DNA of 64,000 nt, from positions 715,969 to 779,968 of the forward strand of contig NZ_JAATIT010000001.1 of assembly GCF_011926545.1 (NCBI RefSeq), in the 5' to 3' direction. Of the stretch, positions 25,751 to 35,104 are shown piece by piece; positions within the stretch are counted from its first letter, which is position 1, and each line of letters opens with the position of its first letter. The position numbers and the translations under genes were made by a program. The notes under the pieces are model-generated. The model saw nothing but the letters and a program-made list of their open reading frames with translations, did no database searches and was not told the origin of the DNA. The stretch is from Sphingopyxis italica (GTDB taxonomy: Bacteria; Pseudomonadota; Alphaproteobacteria; Sphingomonadales; Sphingomonadaceae).

Positions 25751-27159
25751 TTCGCCATCTCCGGCTTCGGGGGTAACGCGCGCTCGGCCTCTTCGCTCGC
25801 AATGGCTCCGCGCATGCGCAATATCCATTCGTCGTGGATCGCGACGTAAAGCCCCTCGTCGGCCACCGCCGTGCCGCTAAGGATGGCGTCGACGCCCAGG
25901 GCTTCGCCGTGGCTGCTGACGCCTTGCACCCACCGTGTCGATCCCCGCGACATGTCGTTCATCCGGCCAGCCCCGCCACCGAAACCGACCTGGCAATTGT
26001 TGAACTCGGTCAGGTCGTCCGGCGTAGCCATGCCGCTTGCATTGAAGAAATCTTCATACTGGCGGATGCGCAAGGCGCGGGCGTCGTCACTCTCACCCAC
26101 CGGAGCTATGCAGTAGGTTGTCACCTCGGTCTCATCCACCGAGATGGGCCGGATGATACGGATCTGGGTGCTCGTCTGGTCCATGAGGAAGACGTTAGGG
26201 AACAGCTCCAGATTGCGTATCCGGCCGTTCATCCAGGTAGCGCGCTCTTCGCCGCGCTCGCGCTTCAACCAGTCCAGGATTTCGTAATTCGGCCGGTCCT
26301 GATAGTTTGCATAGTCATTCCAGAGCACGCAATGGCCGTTGTCGAAGGAGAAAGAGCCGCCCTCGAGCTGAGCCCAGCGACCGAAATCGAACGCCCTGGT
26401 ATCGTTCTTCGATGTCCCGTCGACCCGGCGTGCGACCGTCATGAAGTAATTCGCGTGCACCGTGCCGATATGATAGCCGTCGAGGCCATTTTCGACCTGC
26501 AGCTTCCAGTTCCCTCGATAGCGGTAGCGCGTAGCGCCTGGAAGAACTTCGAGCTTCTCTTCGACCGACTGATCAACCATGAGATCGATGAATGTCTTCG
26601 CGCCCGCGAGATAGTCCTCAAGAGGAACGACCTCGGGGTTGAGACTGGCGAAAATGAAGCCCCGGTAAATCTCGATGCGCGCAACATGTTCTAGACCATA
26701 GTCTTCCCGCTTGAAGCCCGGCGCGTAGCCACCCCCAGCCTCATCTGTCACGTCGAGGAGTTGGCCCGCGGGATTATAGGTCCAACCGTGGAAGGGGCAG
26801 GTGAAGTTGCGGCGGTTTCCGCTCTTCTCGCGGCAAACGCGCGCGCCGCGGTGCGCGCAGGCATTGATCAGACAATGCAATTCCCCGGCCCGGTCGCGGG
26901 TCAGGATGACGGGCTGGCGGCCGATAAAAGTCGTGAGAAAGTCGTTCGGCTTTGCGACTTGGCTCTCGTGCGCAATGAAGACCCAGTTGCGCTCGAAGAT
27001 ATATTTCAGCTCGAGAGCGAACACGTCCGCGTCGGTAAAGGCCTCCCGGTCGATCTGAAAGCGGCCGCTTCCCTCGTCTTTTACGAGCCATGCATCGATA
27101 CGCGAACGCAGTGATTCAAGCTCTGCCACGGCTGCGCCGTTTCCGTCAGGTTGCAACAT
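25747..27159 (-). CDS. Rieske oxygenase alpha subunit, BenA/XylX type (pair B)
   Basis: A 470-residue large subunit. Rieske ligands are Cys101, His103, Cys121 and His124 (CAHRG, CPFHGW); mononuclear iron ligands are His230 and His235 with Asp228 in ENGLDGYHIGTVH. The stretch IFERNWVFIAHESQV and GRQPVILTRD match the benzoate/toluate 1,2-dioxygenase branch, which dihydroxylates at the carboxyl-bearing carbon. ATG 27159 follows GGAGGAGAGG; the frame extends to 27198 without that signal. A predicted promoter with two operator-like elements lies about 100-130 nt upstream. Confidence 0.93.
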   Translation of the reverse strand: MLQPDGNGAAVAELESLRSRIDAWLVKDEGSGRFQIDREAFTDADVFALELKYIFERNWVFIAHESQVAKPNDFLTTFIGRQPVILTRDRAGELHCLINACAHRGARVCREKSGNRRNFTCPFHGWTYNPAGQLLDVTDEAGGGYAPGFKREDYGLEHVARIEIYRGFIFASLNPEVVPLEDYLAGAKTFIDLMVDQSVEEKLEVLPGATRYRYRGNWKLQVENGLDGYHIGTVHANYFMTVARRVDGTSKNDTRAFDFGRWAQLEGGSFSFDNGHCVLWNDYANYQDRPNYEILDWLKRERGEERATWMNGRIRNLELFPNVFLMDQTSTQIRIIRPISVDETEVTTYCIAPVGESDDARALRIRQYEDFFNASGMATPDDLTEFNNCQVGFGGGAGRMNDMSRGSTRWVQGVSSHGEALGVDAILSGTAVADEGLYVAIHDEWILRMRGAIASEEAERALPPKPEMAK

Positions 27160-27256
27160 CCTCTCCTCCATTTCCGGCCACCGAGATTCGAAGGTCAACT
27201 ATTGGATCAACGATTTTCGGCTCAACTCTTTGGACTCTTCCGATCCCGATTGACCC

Positions 27257-27284
27257 AACATAGCATGCGTGGCTCATTGTGCAA
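27257..27284 (-). promoter_or_regulatory. Predicted promoter of the pair B operon
   Basis: Minus strand TTGCAC (27279-27284), 16-nt spacer, TATGTT (27257-27262). The block is almost the same as that upstream of ubiX (6449-6476), including AAT.AGC.ACG.AT in the spacer. The -35 box lies inside operator-like element CATTGTGCAATG (27275-27286). Confidence 0.5.
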
Positions 27285-27298
27285 TGGGTTGCACAATG
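27275..27298. promoter_or_regulatory. Tandem inverted operator-like elements in the pair B / extradiol divergent region
   Basis: CATTGTGCAATG (27275-27286) is followed after two nt by TTGCACAATG (27289-27298), giving a 24-nt inverted arrangement between the divergent BenA-type operon and the plus-strand NahC-like operon. The same 12-mer occurs at 8185 and its reverse complement at 8117. The second copy also offers TTGCAC for a plus-strand promoter (possible TATTCG 17 nt downstream). Confidence 0.6.
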
Positions 27299-27405
27299 AT
27301 CTGAATTGCCCTATTCGAATCGCGTTGCATCATGTGCGACACGTCAACCAGGCTGGTTCAGGCGTATAAAAGCCAAAAATGGCTTGAGATTTGGGAGTGC
27401 GAAAT

Positions 27406-28305
27406 ATGGTGGGCGTGACCGAGCTGGGTTATCTAGGCTTGTCGGTATCTGATCTGGATGCATGGAAGAGCTTCGCGTGCGGCGTCGGCGGCATGGAATA
27501 TGTCGATGAAGGCGAAGGCGACCGCGCGTATCTGCGAATGGACAAATGGCATCACCGCATCACGCTGCATGCTGATGGCGGTGACGATCTTGCCTATCTT
27601 GGCTGGCGCGTTGCGGGTCCGGTAGAGTTCGACGAAATTGTCGAGAAGCTGACAGTCCAGAATATCGAAGTCGAAATAGCGAGCGACGAAGCGGCGCGCG
27701 AGCGCCGGGTCCTCGGCTTGGCCAAGCTCAAGGATCCGGGCGGTAATCCCACCGAAATCTTCTTCGGCCCCCAGGTCGACAATTACCGCCCTTTTCATCC
27801 CGGCCGCCCGATGTTCGGTCGTTTTGTTACCGGCGCCGAAGGGATCGGCCATTGCATCCTGCGTCAAGATGATGTGGCCGCAGCGGTTCGCTTTTATCAG
27901 CTGCTCGGGCTGCGGGGCTCGGTCGAGTACCACCTCGCTTTGCCGAACGGTGAGGTCGCTGCCCCCTATTTCATGCATTGCAACGACCGGCAACATTCCG
28001 TGGCTTTCGGCCTCGGTCCGATGGACAAGCGGATCAACCATTTGATGCTCGAGTACAGCGAGCTCGATGATCTCGGCCTTGCCCACGACTCGGTGCGCGA
28101 ACGAGAGATCGATGTCGCACTCCAGCTCGGAAAGCACGCGAACGACGAAGCGCTGACATTCTACTGCGCAAATCCGTCAGGGTGGCTGTGGGAATTTGGC
28201 TGGGGAGCGAAAAAGGCGGGCCCGCAGCAGGAACATTATCTGCGCGACCTCTTCGGCCATGGAAATGAAGCCGAGGGCTACGGAATGGACATCCCCCTCG
28301 GCTGA
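27406..28305 (+). CDS. nahC: Extradiol dioxygenase, NahC/BphC type
   Basis: A 299-residue type I extradiol dioxygenase with the length and layout of 1,2-dihydroxynaphthalene and 2,3-dihydroxybiphenyl dioxygenases. Iron ligands are His149 (GIGHCILRQDD), His212 (INHLMLEYSELDDLG) and Glu263 (SGWLWEFGWG). It is the first gene of the plus-strand operon carrying the Rieske ferredoxin, oxygenase pair C and NahD isomerase, which favours a bicyclic dihydroxy substrate. ATG 27406 has GGGAG eight nt before it. Confidence 0.9.
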   Translation: MVGVTELGYLGLSVSDLDAWKSFACGVGGMEYVDEGEGDRAYLRMDKWHHRITLHADGGDDLAYLGWRVAGPVEFDEIVEKLTVQNIEVEIASDEAARERRVLGLAKLKDPGGNPTEIFFGPQVDNYRPFHPGRPMFGRFVTGAEGIGHCILRQDDVAAAVRFYQLLGLRGSVEYHLALPNGEVAAPYFMHCNDRQHSVAFGLGPMDKRINHLMLEYSELDDLGLAHDSVREREIDVALQLGKHANDEALTFYCANPSGWLWEFGWGAKKAGPQQEHYLRDLFGHGNEAEGYGMDIPLG

Positions 28306-28327
28306 CCACCTTAGGATATTTCAAGAG

Positions 28328-28669
28328 ATGGATGTGATTGAAATGGAGAGACTTCGCCTGTGCCCAATTGACGCCCCCCAGGACGGCGAGCCGGTTGCGA
28401 TACCGGCAGGCGCCTTCCCGGCGCTCGCGGTCTATAACGTCGATGGCCAGATTTATGTCACGGCCAACACATGTACGCACGGCAACGCGCAGCTTACCGA
28501 TGGCTATCAGGACGGTGCGACGATCGAATGCCCCTATCATGGCGGCGCCTTCGACATTCCGAGCGGAGCCGCGACAACTTATCCCTGCCAGATCCCGCTT
28601 AAGACCTATGAAGTGACGATCGAGGACGGCTGGGTGACGATCGACGCTCCCGGTGCGCCGGAGAGCTGA
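28328..28669 (+). CDS. Rieske-type [2Fe-2S] ferredoxin
   Basis: A 113-residue ferredoxin with Rieske ligands Cys49, His51, Cys68 and His71 (CTHGNAQL, CPYHGGAFD), resembling BphA3/CarAc/NdoC-type donors. It passes electrons from a flavoprotein reductase to the oxygenase alpha subunits. It is the only Rieske ferredoxin in the window while there are five oxygenases. Start at 28328 or 28343 (MERLRL); the first is chosen because it lies closer to the upstream AGGA, but the choice is uncertain. Ring-hydroxylating subunits follow directly. Confidence 0.9.
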   Translation: MDVIEMERLRLCPIDAPQDGEPVAIPAGAFPALAVYNVDGQIYVTANTCTHGNAQLTDGYQDGATIECPYHGGAFDIPSGAATTYPCQIPLKTYEVTIEDGWVTIDAPGAPES

Positions 28670-28673
28670 GGCT

Positions 28674-29162
28674 ATGGACCTTTCCACTCTGCCTCGCACC
28701 GAGCTCCTCCGGGAAGTGACGGACCTTATTGCCCTGCACGCCGAGCTGATTGACGACGATCAGCTCGAAGCGTGGCCCGATCTGTTCGTCGAGGACTGCC
28801 ATTATTCCGTATTGCCGCGAGAGAATGCCGACCGCGGATTGCCGGTTGCGACGATCTTCTGTGACAGCAGGGGCATGCTTGTAGACCGCATCGTCTCGCT
28901 CCGGCGCGCCAACATTTTTCCGGTCCATCACTACCGACACATCATCAGCACCAGCCGAATTCACGAGGTTCGTTCAGATGCGATTGTGGCCCATACAAAC
29001 TATCTGGTGCTCCAGACAAGAAACACCGGCCGGTCATTTGTGTATAATGCTGGTAAATATGTCGATGAAATAGTGTTTTCGTCCGGGAAATTTCTTTTTC
29101 GGTCAAAGAAGGCGATTTTCGACACGGACCTGATCGACACTTTGATGGTCCGCCCCATTTAG
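28674..29162 (+). CDS. Rieske oxygenase beta subunit (pair C)
   Basis: A 162-residue small subunit with LIALHAELIDDDQLEAWPDLF, HYSVLPREN and the conserved MLVDRIVSLRRANIFPVHHYRH segment, typical of the anthranilate/salicylate group of beta subunits. The ATG at 28674 is five nt after the ferredoxin stop. The order ferredoxin, beta, alpha is the reverse of pairs A, B, D and E (alpha first). Confidence 0.9.
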   Translation: MDLSTLPRTELLREVTDLIALHAELIDDDQLEAWPDLFVEDCHYSVLPRENADRGLPVATIFCDSRGMLVDRIVSLRRANIFPVHHYRHIISTSRIHEVRSDAIVAHTNYLVLQTRNTGRSFVYNAGKYVDEIVFSSGKFLFRSKKAIFDTDLIDTLMVRPI

Positions 29163-29181
29163 CCCATTTCGAGGTTGCGAT

Positions 29182-30453
29182 ATGCTCAATGTTCAAGATA
29201 CGGCCGTAGGTAAAGTGTCGACCGACACCGAGGAGCCCATTGGCTGCCGGATACCATATTCCGTGTTCACGGATGATGCCTTTTACAAGGCCGAACAGGA
29301 GCATCTCTTCCGCGGCCCCACCTGGAACTTCGTTGCGCTCGAGGCCGAAGTCCCGAACCCCGGTGATTTCAAATCGACCTTCATCGGCGACACGCCGGTC
29401 GTTGTGACGCGGGACAAGGACCAGAGCCTCCATGTCGTTGTGAACCGCTGCGCGCATCGCGGCGCGACGGTATGCCGCGCACGCCAAGGCAATGTGCCGC
29501 ATCTCGAATGCGTTTATCATCAATGGGCTTATGAATTGAACGGAGACCTCATGGGCGTCCCGTTCCGCCGCGGGATCAAGGGCAAGGGGGGGATGCCGGC
29601 GGATTTCGATCTCAAGCAACATGGCTTGGTCAAGCTGCGCGTCGAAGCGTTGAATGGGCTGGTTTTCGCGACATTCTCGCAAGAAGTGGAGCCGCTGACG
29701 GACTATCTCGGTCCGCTCATCACCAAGCATGTCGAGCGGATCATGTGCCGCCCGATCAAGATATTGGGCAATCAACGCCAGTTCATCCACGGCAACTGGA
29801 AGCTATACGCCGAAAATACGCGCGACCCCTATCACGCAAGCCTCCTCCATCTGTTTCACAATACTTTCGGCCTCTATCGTTCGACGCAAACGGGCGAATG
29901 CCTGATGGACGAGAGCAAGCGGCATTCGTTTCTTTATTCGAAGGCAGGCAGCAACGACGCGGCGCGCGATAGCGAAGTCTATCAGGACTCGCGCAGCTTC
30001 GACACGAGCTTCTCGCTCCAGGATCCTTCGCTGCTCGCGGGCCGGAGTGAGTTTCCGGACGGCATCACCCTCGTCATCCTGGCCCTTTATCCCAACCTGA
30101 TTTTGCAGCAGATCTCGAACACGCTCGCGGTTCGCCAGATCGTCACCCACGGACCGGATTCGTTCGAGCTCGTGTGGACCCAATTTGGCTATGCGGACGA
30201 TGATGCGGAGATGGACGCGATCCGCCTCAAGCAATCGAACCTCATCGGACCGGCGGGCATGATCTCGATGGAGGATGGCGAGGCGGTCGAGATCGTGCAG
30301 CAGGCGGTCAGCTCGGACAGAAAGGCAAGATCCTATATCGCGATGGGCGGCGGCGGCGCCGATGATGCGGATCATCTTGTCACGGAAGGGGCCATCATCG
30401 GCTTCTGGCAAAATTACCGCGAGATGGTGGGAATCGAAGAGAGGGTCTCATGA
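29182..30453 (+). CDS. Rieske oxygenase alpha subunit, salicylate/anthranilate hydroxylase type (pair C)
   Basis: A 423-residue large subunit in the AndAc/NagG/AhdA1 branch. Rieske ligands are Cys90, His92, Cys110 and His113; note CVYH rather than CPYH. The iron site NTRDPYHASLLHLFHNTF holds His218, His223 and Asp215, and that phrase is very like sphingomonad salicylate 1-hydroxylases and anthranilate dioxygenases. Converting salicylate to catechol would link NahC/D/E chemistry to the meta pathway here. A GAGG site precedes the ATG; the isomerase start overlaps the stop. Confidence 0.9.
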   Translation: MLNVQDTAVGKVSTDTEEPIGCRIPYSVFTDDAFYKAEQEHLFRGPTWNFVALEAEVPNPGDFKSTFIGDTPVVVTRDKDQSLHVVVNRCAHRGATVCRARQGNVPHLECVYHQWAYELNGDLMGVPFRRGIKGKGGMPADFDLKQHGLVKLRVEALNGLVFATFSQEVEPLTDYLGPLITKHVERIMCRPIKILGNQRQFIHGNWKLYAENTRDPYHASLLHLFHNTFGLYRSTQTGECLMDESKRHSFLYSKAGSNDAARDSEVYQDSRSFDTSFSLQDPSLLAGRSEFPDGITLVILALYPNLILQQISNTLAVRQIVTHGPDSFELVWTQFGYADDDAEMDAIRLKQSNLIGPAGMISMEDGEAVEIVQQAVSSDRKARSYIAMGGGGADDADHLVTEGAIIGFWQNYREMVGIEERVS

Positions 30454-31040
30454 CCGCCACCATTGATTTCTACTTCGATTTCATCAGCCCGTTCAGCTAT
30501 CTCGCACAGTTGCGTCTGCCGGAGATTGCGCGTCGGCACGGCCGGGCGCTCGCCTATCATCCCATCGACATCCCCGAAGCAAAGATTGCGGCGGGCAATT
30601 ACGGCCCGTCCAACCGCGAGGTGCCGGCGAAGATAAAGGTTCTGACCGCGGATCTGCAGCGTTGGGCTCGGCGGTACGACGTGCCGCTTACCTTTCCATC
30701 GAGCTTCGAGTGCGGAGGCTGGAACACAGCCGCAATCTTCGCGGCCCGTCACGGTGCCGCCGAAGGCTTCGTGCGGGATGCCTATCGGCGCATCTGGGGC
30801 CTCGGAATCGATCCGCGAGACCGGGACGAATTGCGCGCCTCGGCGGCAACGGCGGGTCTCGAAGCCGATGCCGTCATGGCCTTCGTGGATTCGAAAGAGG
30901 GCAAGCGCGACTATCGCGAAGCGCGGTCGAAAGCTTACGCCCGTGGCGTATTCGGCGCGCCCCTTATGTTTGTCGACGACCAGATATTCTGGGGAAACGA
31001 TCGGCTGGATTTTCTTGAAGAGCATGTGCGGACGAATTGA
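30450..31040 (+). CDS. nahD: 2-Hydroxychromene-2-carboxylate isomerase (NahD-like)
   Basis: A 196-residue DsbA/kappa-GST-fold protein. FYFDFISPFSYLA at the N-terminus has Ser13 and Ser16 where the glutathione-activating Ser lies, and the cis-Pro region GVFGAPLMFVDDQIFWGNDRLDFLE is characteristic of NahD. It interconverts the cyclic ring-fission hemiketal and trans-o-hydroxybenzylidenepyruvate, the substrate of the NahE-like enzyme at 10845. ATGA overlap with the alpha subunit. Confidence 0.9.
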   Translation: MTATIDFYFDFISPFSYLAQLRLPEIARRHGRALAYHPIDIPEAKIAAGNYGPSNREVPAKIKVLTADLQRWARRYDVPLTFPSSFECGGWNTAAIFAARHGAAEGFVRDAYRRIWGLGIDPRDRDELRASAATAGLEADAVMAFVDSKEGKRDYREARSKAYARGVFGAPLMFVDDQIFWGNDRLDFLEEHVRTN

Positions 31041-31063
31041 AAAAAGAATCAGGGAGAGGGAGA

Positions 31064-33253
31064 ATGGACATGACGACCAACAGAAATAATAGCGGGCGCG
31101 CCCTCGCAGGCGGTATCGCACTTTTCGCACTGGCCTGGAGCGCGGCCGGCCAAGCCCAGGACACGGTCCCGGCTGCCGAACCCGAGCCCGAGGCGCAGTC
31201 GAGTTCGGGCATCTCCGACATCATCGTGACGGCTACGCGCCGCGAGGAACGACTTCAGGACGTTGCTGTCGCCGTCACGGCGATCACCGGCGATTCGCTC
31301 TCGGCTGCAGATGTTTCGACGGTGCGCTCGTTGACTCAGGTGGTTCCCGGATTCATCGGAAGCCGCAACATGGGCGTGTTCCAGCCCGTCATTCGCGGTG
31401 TCGGTTCGACCGGCATCTCGATCGGCGACGAGCCAAACATCGCGACCTATGTCGATGGCGTTTACCAGCCAGAGTCGGCTGCCAACTGGATCGATCTCGT
31501 CGAGGTCGAGCGCGTGGAAGTGCTGCGCGGACCGCAAGGCACGACATTTGGCCGCAACGCCACCGGCGGCCTCATCAACGTGATTACCCCTGACCCCAGT
31601 TTCGACCTGCGCGGCAAGGCGTCGCTGCGTTACGGCCGCATGCGCAGGGACGCGGGCGATTATGACGCCCGCTTCTATATCACCGGCGGCCTTAGCGATA
31701 AATTGGCTGCCGACTTTGCCGCCCTCTATCGCAAGAATGACGGCTATATCGACGATCTGGTGCGCGGCGGCACGCTCGGCGACCAGCAAGTGATCAACTT
31801 TCGCAGCAAGCTGCTGTGGCAGCCTTCCGACAATGCCAAGGTCATCCTGACCGGCGAATTCTTCGACCAGAACAGCACGACCAATTCGCCCCAGCCGGTC
31901 AATGGGAATACGGCGGGCCGTCGCTTCCCGGGCGTCATTCTCCCGACCGACGCCTGGCAGGCGTCATTGACCAGCATTCCGACGTTGGACTTACGGCGCT
32001 GGAGTGCGGCGCTGCATGTAAAACTCGAGTTCGACGGCTTCAACCTCGAGGCGACGAGCGGCTTCATGAATCTGCGCTGGTACCAGGAAACCGATTCGGA
32101 TGCCTCGAACATCTTCCTCGGTAATTTCCCTGCAACATTTGCGACGGAATCGGGGAGCCAGGAAATCAAGTTCACGTCTGCCGACCCCGGCCGATTCCAG
32201 TGGCTCCTGGGCGGCTATTTCTACCAGTTCGGCGGCCATTCTGGGTTGGATCTCGTCACGTCGCCGGGACCCGGCGTCCCTCCGACCACGCTAAATCTCG
32301 ATCCTGCACTGTCGGGTCGCTCGTTCGCGGGCTTCGCCGAAGGGACATATGAGATCGTCGACAATTTGTTCGTCACGGTGGGAGCGCGCTATACGACCGA
32401 ACGGCGGACCTTCGAACAGGTCGTGAACGGAAACCTGGTCGTTCCAAAGACCGCAAAGTCCTTCAACAAGTTCAACTACCGCGGCGCGATCCGCTACCAG
32501 TTCGCACCCGACGGTAGCATTTACGCAAGCTATGGCACCGCGTTCAAGAGCGGCGTCTACAATATGGCCGGTACGTCGCCGAACCCGGTCAACCCGGAAA
32601 ATATCAAGGCATGGGAAGCAGGCATCAAGGTTGATCCCGTCGATTGGCTACGAACAAACTTGGCTGTTTACCATTACACCTACGACGATCTGCAAGTTCA
32701 GGCGAAAGACGCGTCGGGTCCGAGCTACGTCCTGCAGAACGCAGCGAGCGCCAAAATCTATGGTGGCGAGTTCGAGGCGATTATCCAACCGATTGACGAT
32801 CTCAACATCCGCGGCTCGGCGGCCTACAGCCACGCGCGCTATCGTGATTTTCCGCTCGCGCAGAGCTTTTTCCCGCGCCCCGACGGAGGCAACACTGTTG
32901 CCCCGGCGGACGCGTCGGGTAACGTGATGACCCGCGCCCCGAAGTGGACGTTCAACCTGGGGGTCGATTGGGGCCATGAGCTCGATGCAGGGCGCCTTGG
33001 GGTCTCGGTCAACACCTTCTACTCGACCCGGCTCTATTATGACTTCCAGAATATTTTCTCCCAGCCGAGCTATACCCTTACCAATGCGTCGATATCCTTT
33101 GCCCCAACTGGTGATCGCTGGAAGTTCAGCCTCTGGGCGACCAACCTCACCAACGAAAAGGTCTTCCAGACCATTCGTGTCGGGGCGCAGGCGACTGACG
33201 GCTTTTACGAACAACCAAGAAAAGTGGGCGTCAGCGCCGAACTCCGGTTCTGA
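31064..33253 (+). CDS. TonB-dependent outer-membrane receptor
   Basis: A roughly 730-residue receptor. A signal peptide (ALAGGIALFALAWSAAGQAQ) is followed by a TonB-box-like SDIIVTATRREERLQDV, a plug domain with RGVGSTGISIGDEPNIATYVDG and VEVLRGPQGTTFGRNATGG, and a barrel ending in an aromatic-terminated strand (SAELRF). The GGGAGAGGGAGA site points to ATG 31064 or 31070. It closely resembles the receptor at 43378. Its operon position suggests uptake of the aromatic substrate across the outer membrane; ligand unknown. Confidence 0.92.
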   Translation: MDMTTNRNNSGRALAGGIALFALAWSAAGQAQDTVPAAEPEPEAQSSSGISDIIVTATRREERLQDVAVAVTAITGDSLSAADVSTVRSLTQVVPGFIGSRNMGVFQPVIRGVGSTGISIGDEPNIATYVDGVYQPESAANWIDLVEVERVEVLRGPQGTTFGRNATGGLINVITPDPSFDLRGKASLRYGRMRRDAGDYDARFYITGGLSDKLAADFAALYRKNDGYIDDLVRGGTLGDQQVINFRSKLLWQPSDNAKVILTGEFFDQNSTTNSPQPVNGNTAGRRFPGVILPTDAWQASLTSIPTLDLRRWSAALHVKLEFDGFNLEATSGFMNLRWYQETDSDASNIFLGNFPATFATESGSQEIKFTSADPGRFQWLLGGYFYQFGGHSGLDLVTSPGPGVPPTTLNLDPALSGRSFAGFAEGTYEIVDNLFVTVGARYTTERRTFEQVVNGNLVVPKTAKSFNKFNYRGAIRYQFAPDGSIYASYGTAFKSGVYNMAGTSPNPVNPENIKAWEAGIKVDPVDWLRTNLAVYHYTYDDLQVQAKDASGPSYVLQNAASAKIYGGEFEAIIQPIDDLNIRGSAAYSHARYRDFPLAQSFFPRPDGGNTVAPADASGNVMTRAPKWTFNLGVDWGHELDAGRLGVSVNTFYSTRLYYDFQNIFSQPSYTLTNASISFAPTGDRWKFSLWATNLTNEKVFQTIRVGAQATDGFYEQPRKVGVSAELRF

Positions 33254-33315
33254 CGCGCCCAAACGCGGTCCAAGGGCTTGTTCCCAAGGATCGCGTGCGG
33301 CCGGGCTGCCGCCGT

Positions 33316-33361
33316 GTCCGCCAGCATGAGCCTCGGTGGCTTGTGCTGGCGGACTTTGTTT
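33316..33361 (+). terminator. Rho-independent terminator after the TonB receptor gene
   Basis: GTCCGCCAGCA (33316-33326) pairs perfectly with TGCTGGCGGAC (33344-33354), with a further AGCC/GGCT pairing inside the loop, followed by TTTGTTT. It separates the plus-strand oxygenase operon from the acyl-CoA ligase gene. Confidence 0.8.
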
Positions 33362-33413
33362 GCTGTCGCGCAAAGACGGGCCGTTCAACCGAAACTGGTC
33401 GAAGGATGGATGG

Positions 33414-35039
33414 ATGACGATCACGGGACAAATGCAGCCTGCGCAGCTGGCGATCGGCACGATCCTGACATATGCCGCCGCCGCGCACGCAACCCGGGAA
33501 GTGGTGTCGCGCGAGATCGGCAGCGATCGGTTGTGGCGTTATGATTATGCAGCGCTCGCCCGCCGCGTAGCGCAGGCTGCCAACATGTTCACCCTTGCCG
33601 GGATTGGGAGCGGTGACCGGGTATCGTCGCTCGCCTGGAACACGCACCGGCATCTGGAACTCTTCTACGCGGTCCCGGGCCTTGGGGCAGTGCTTCACAC
33701 GGCCAACCCCCGGCTCCCCGACGATCAGCTGATCTTCACCTTGAACCATGCCGAGAGTCGCATATTGGCGTTCGAGCCCAACCTCGCCGCGCTCGTCGAG
33801 CGGATTGCGCCCAACCTCCCGCACATCGAAAAATTCATCGTACTTTCCGACGAGGGCGTCGGCATCGGCGAGAGGTTCGAGGCGCTGGCCTATGAGGCCT
33901 TGCTCGCGGCGGCACCGGTCTCGATCACCTGGTCCGAAATCGATGAAAATTCCGGGGCGTTTCTTTGTTACACCTCGGGGACCACAGGCGATCCCAAGGG
34001 GGTGCTCTACAGCCACCGGGCAGTCGTTCTGCATGCGATGGGAGCGGGCTTGGCGAGCGCGTTCGGCCTCACGTCGTTCGATTGCGTGATGCCTTGCTCC
34101 TCGCTCTATCACGCCACCGCCTGGGGCCTTCCGTTCGTGGCGCCGCTCTGCGGCGCCAAGCTCGTTCTTCCTGGCGACCGCATGGACGGTCCTAGCCTCC
34201 AGGCCCTAATCCGAGGGGAGGCGGTTTCTTTTACCGGTGGGGTGCCCACGATCTGGACCATGTATCTCGCCCACCTCGAGGCAACCGGCGGCGACACGGG
34301 AACGCTCAAGCGGATTATGATCGGGGGCTCCGCCGTACCTCGCGCGATGGCAGAAAGCTTCAAGGCCGACCATGATGTCGATGTCCTTCAGCTCTGGGGA
34401 ATGACCGAGACCTGCCCGCTCGGTGTGATCGCAACACCGACGCCGGCCGTCGCGGACCTCGGCGAGGCAGCGATGCAGGATATATTGTGGACGCGGCAGG
34501 GACGGCTCCAGTTCGGCGTCGAGATGCGCATCTTGGGCGAAGACGGGCGCCCCTGCCCCCACGATGGGGCGACGGCAGGCGCGCTACAGGTGCGGGGTCC
34601 GTGGGTGGTTCAGCGCTATTTTCGTCAGCCGGCGGATTGCACCGATGTCGGCGGGTGGTTCGATACCGGCGACGTTGCGACACTCGACGCCCAGGGGTTC
34701 ATGCGAATCACAGACCGCACCAAAGATGTCATCAAGTCGGGAGGAGAGTGGATCAGCTCAATCGACCTTGAGAATGTTGCCGCTGGGTGCAGCGGGGTCA
34801 AAATCGCCGCGGTCGTCGGCATTCCGCACCCTAAATGGGAAGAGCGCCCGCTCTTGATCGTCGAGCCTCATGATGGAATCCTTCCCGACGAAAAGGAAAT
34901 TCTATCAACCCTATCCGCGGAATTCGCGAAATGGCAGCTGCCCGATCGCATCCTCGTCGGCGCGGTGCCACTTACGGCAACAGGGAAAATCGACAAGAAG
35001 CAACTGCGCGAACGCTATGGTAATGTCTACGCGGCTTGA
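33414..35039 (+). CDS. Acyl-CoA synthetase / AMP-dependent ligase
   Basis: A 541-residue ANL-superfamily ligase. The P-loop [11 protein letters not shown] is at 186-196, the LWGMTE A5 motif follows mid-protein, then [10 protein letters not shown] and the C-terminal [13 protein letters not shown] with the adenylation Lys. It resembles medium/long-chain fatty-acid or aryl-alkanoate CoA ligases. AAGGA lies seven nt before the ATG. A close paralogue with a frameshift is at 60839-62454. It is separated from the upstream operon by a terminator and converges on a TetR gene. Confidence 0.9.
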   Translation: MTITGQMQPAQLAIGTILTYAAAAHATREVVSREIGSDRLWRYDYAALARRVAQAANMFTLAGIGSGDRVSSLAWNTHRHLELFYAVPGLGAVLHTANPRLPDDQLIFTLNHAESRILAFEPNLAALVERIAPNLPHIEKFIVLSDEGVGIGERFEALAYEALLAAAPVSITWSEIDENSGAFLCYTSGTTGDPKGVLYSHRAVVLHAMGAGLASAFGLTSFDCVMPCSSLYHATAWGLPFVAPLCGAKLVLPGDRMDGPSLQALIRGEAVSFTGGVPTIWTMYLAHLEATGGDTGTLKRIMIGGSAVPRAMAESFKADHDVDVLQLWGMTETCPLGVIATPTPAVADLGEAAMQDILWTRQGRLQFGVEMRILGEDGRPCPHDGATAGALQVRGPWVVQRYFRQPADCTDVGGWFDTGDVATLDAQGFMRITDRTKDVIKSGGEWISSIDLENVAAGCSGVKIAAVVGIPHPKWEERPLLIVEPHDGILPDEKEILSTLSAEFAKWQLPDRILVGAVPLTATGKIDKKQLRERYGNVYAA

Positions 35040-35082
35040 GGGAACGGGACCCCATGGTTGGGCAGCGATCACTGCGCGGCGA

Positions 35083-35104
35083 GAAGCTTGTCATCGCAAG
35101 CTTC
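35083..35104. terminator. Hairpin between convergent ligase and tetR genes
   Basis: GAAGCTTG (35083-35090), a six-nt loop, then CAAGCTTC (35097-35104) make a perfect eight-bp stem. It overlaps the tetR stop. There is no T tract, so it may be a weak bidirectional terminator. Confidence 0.4.
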
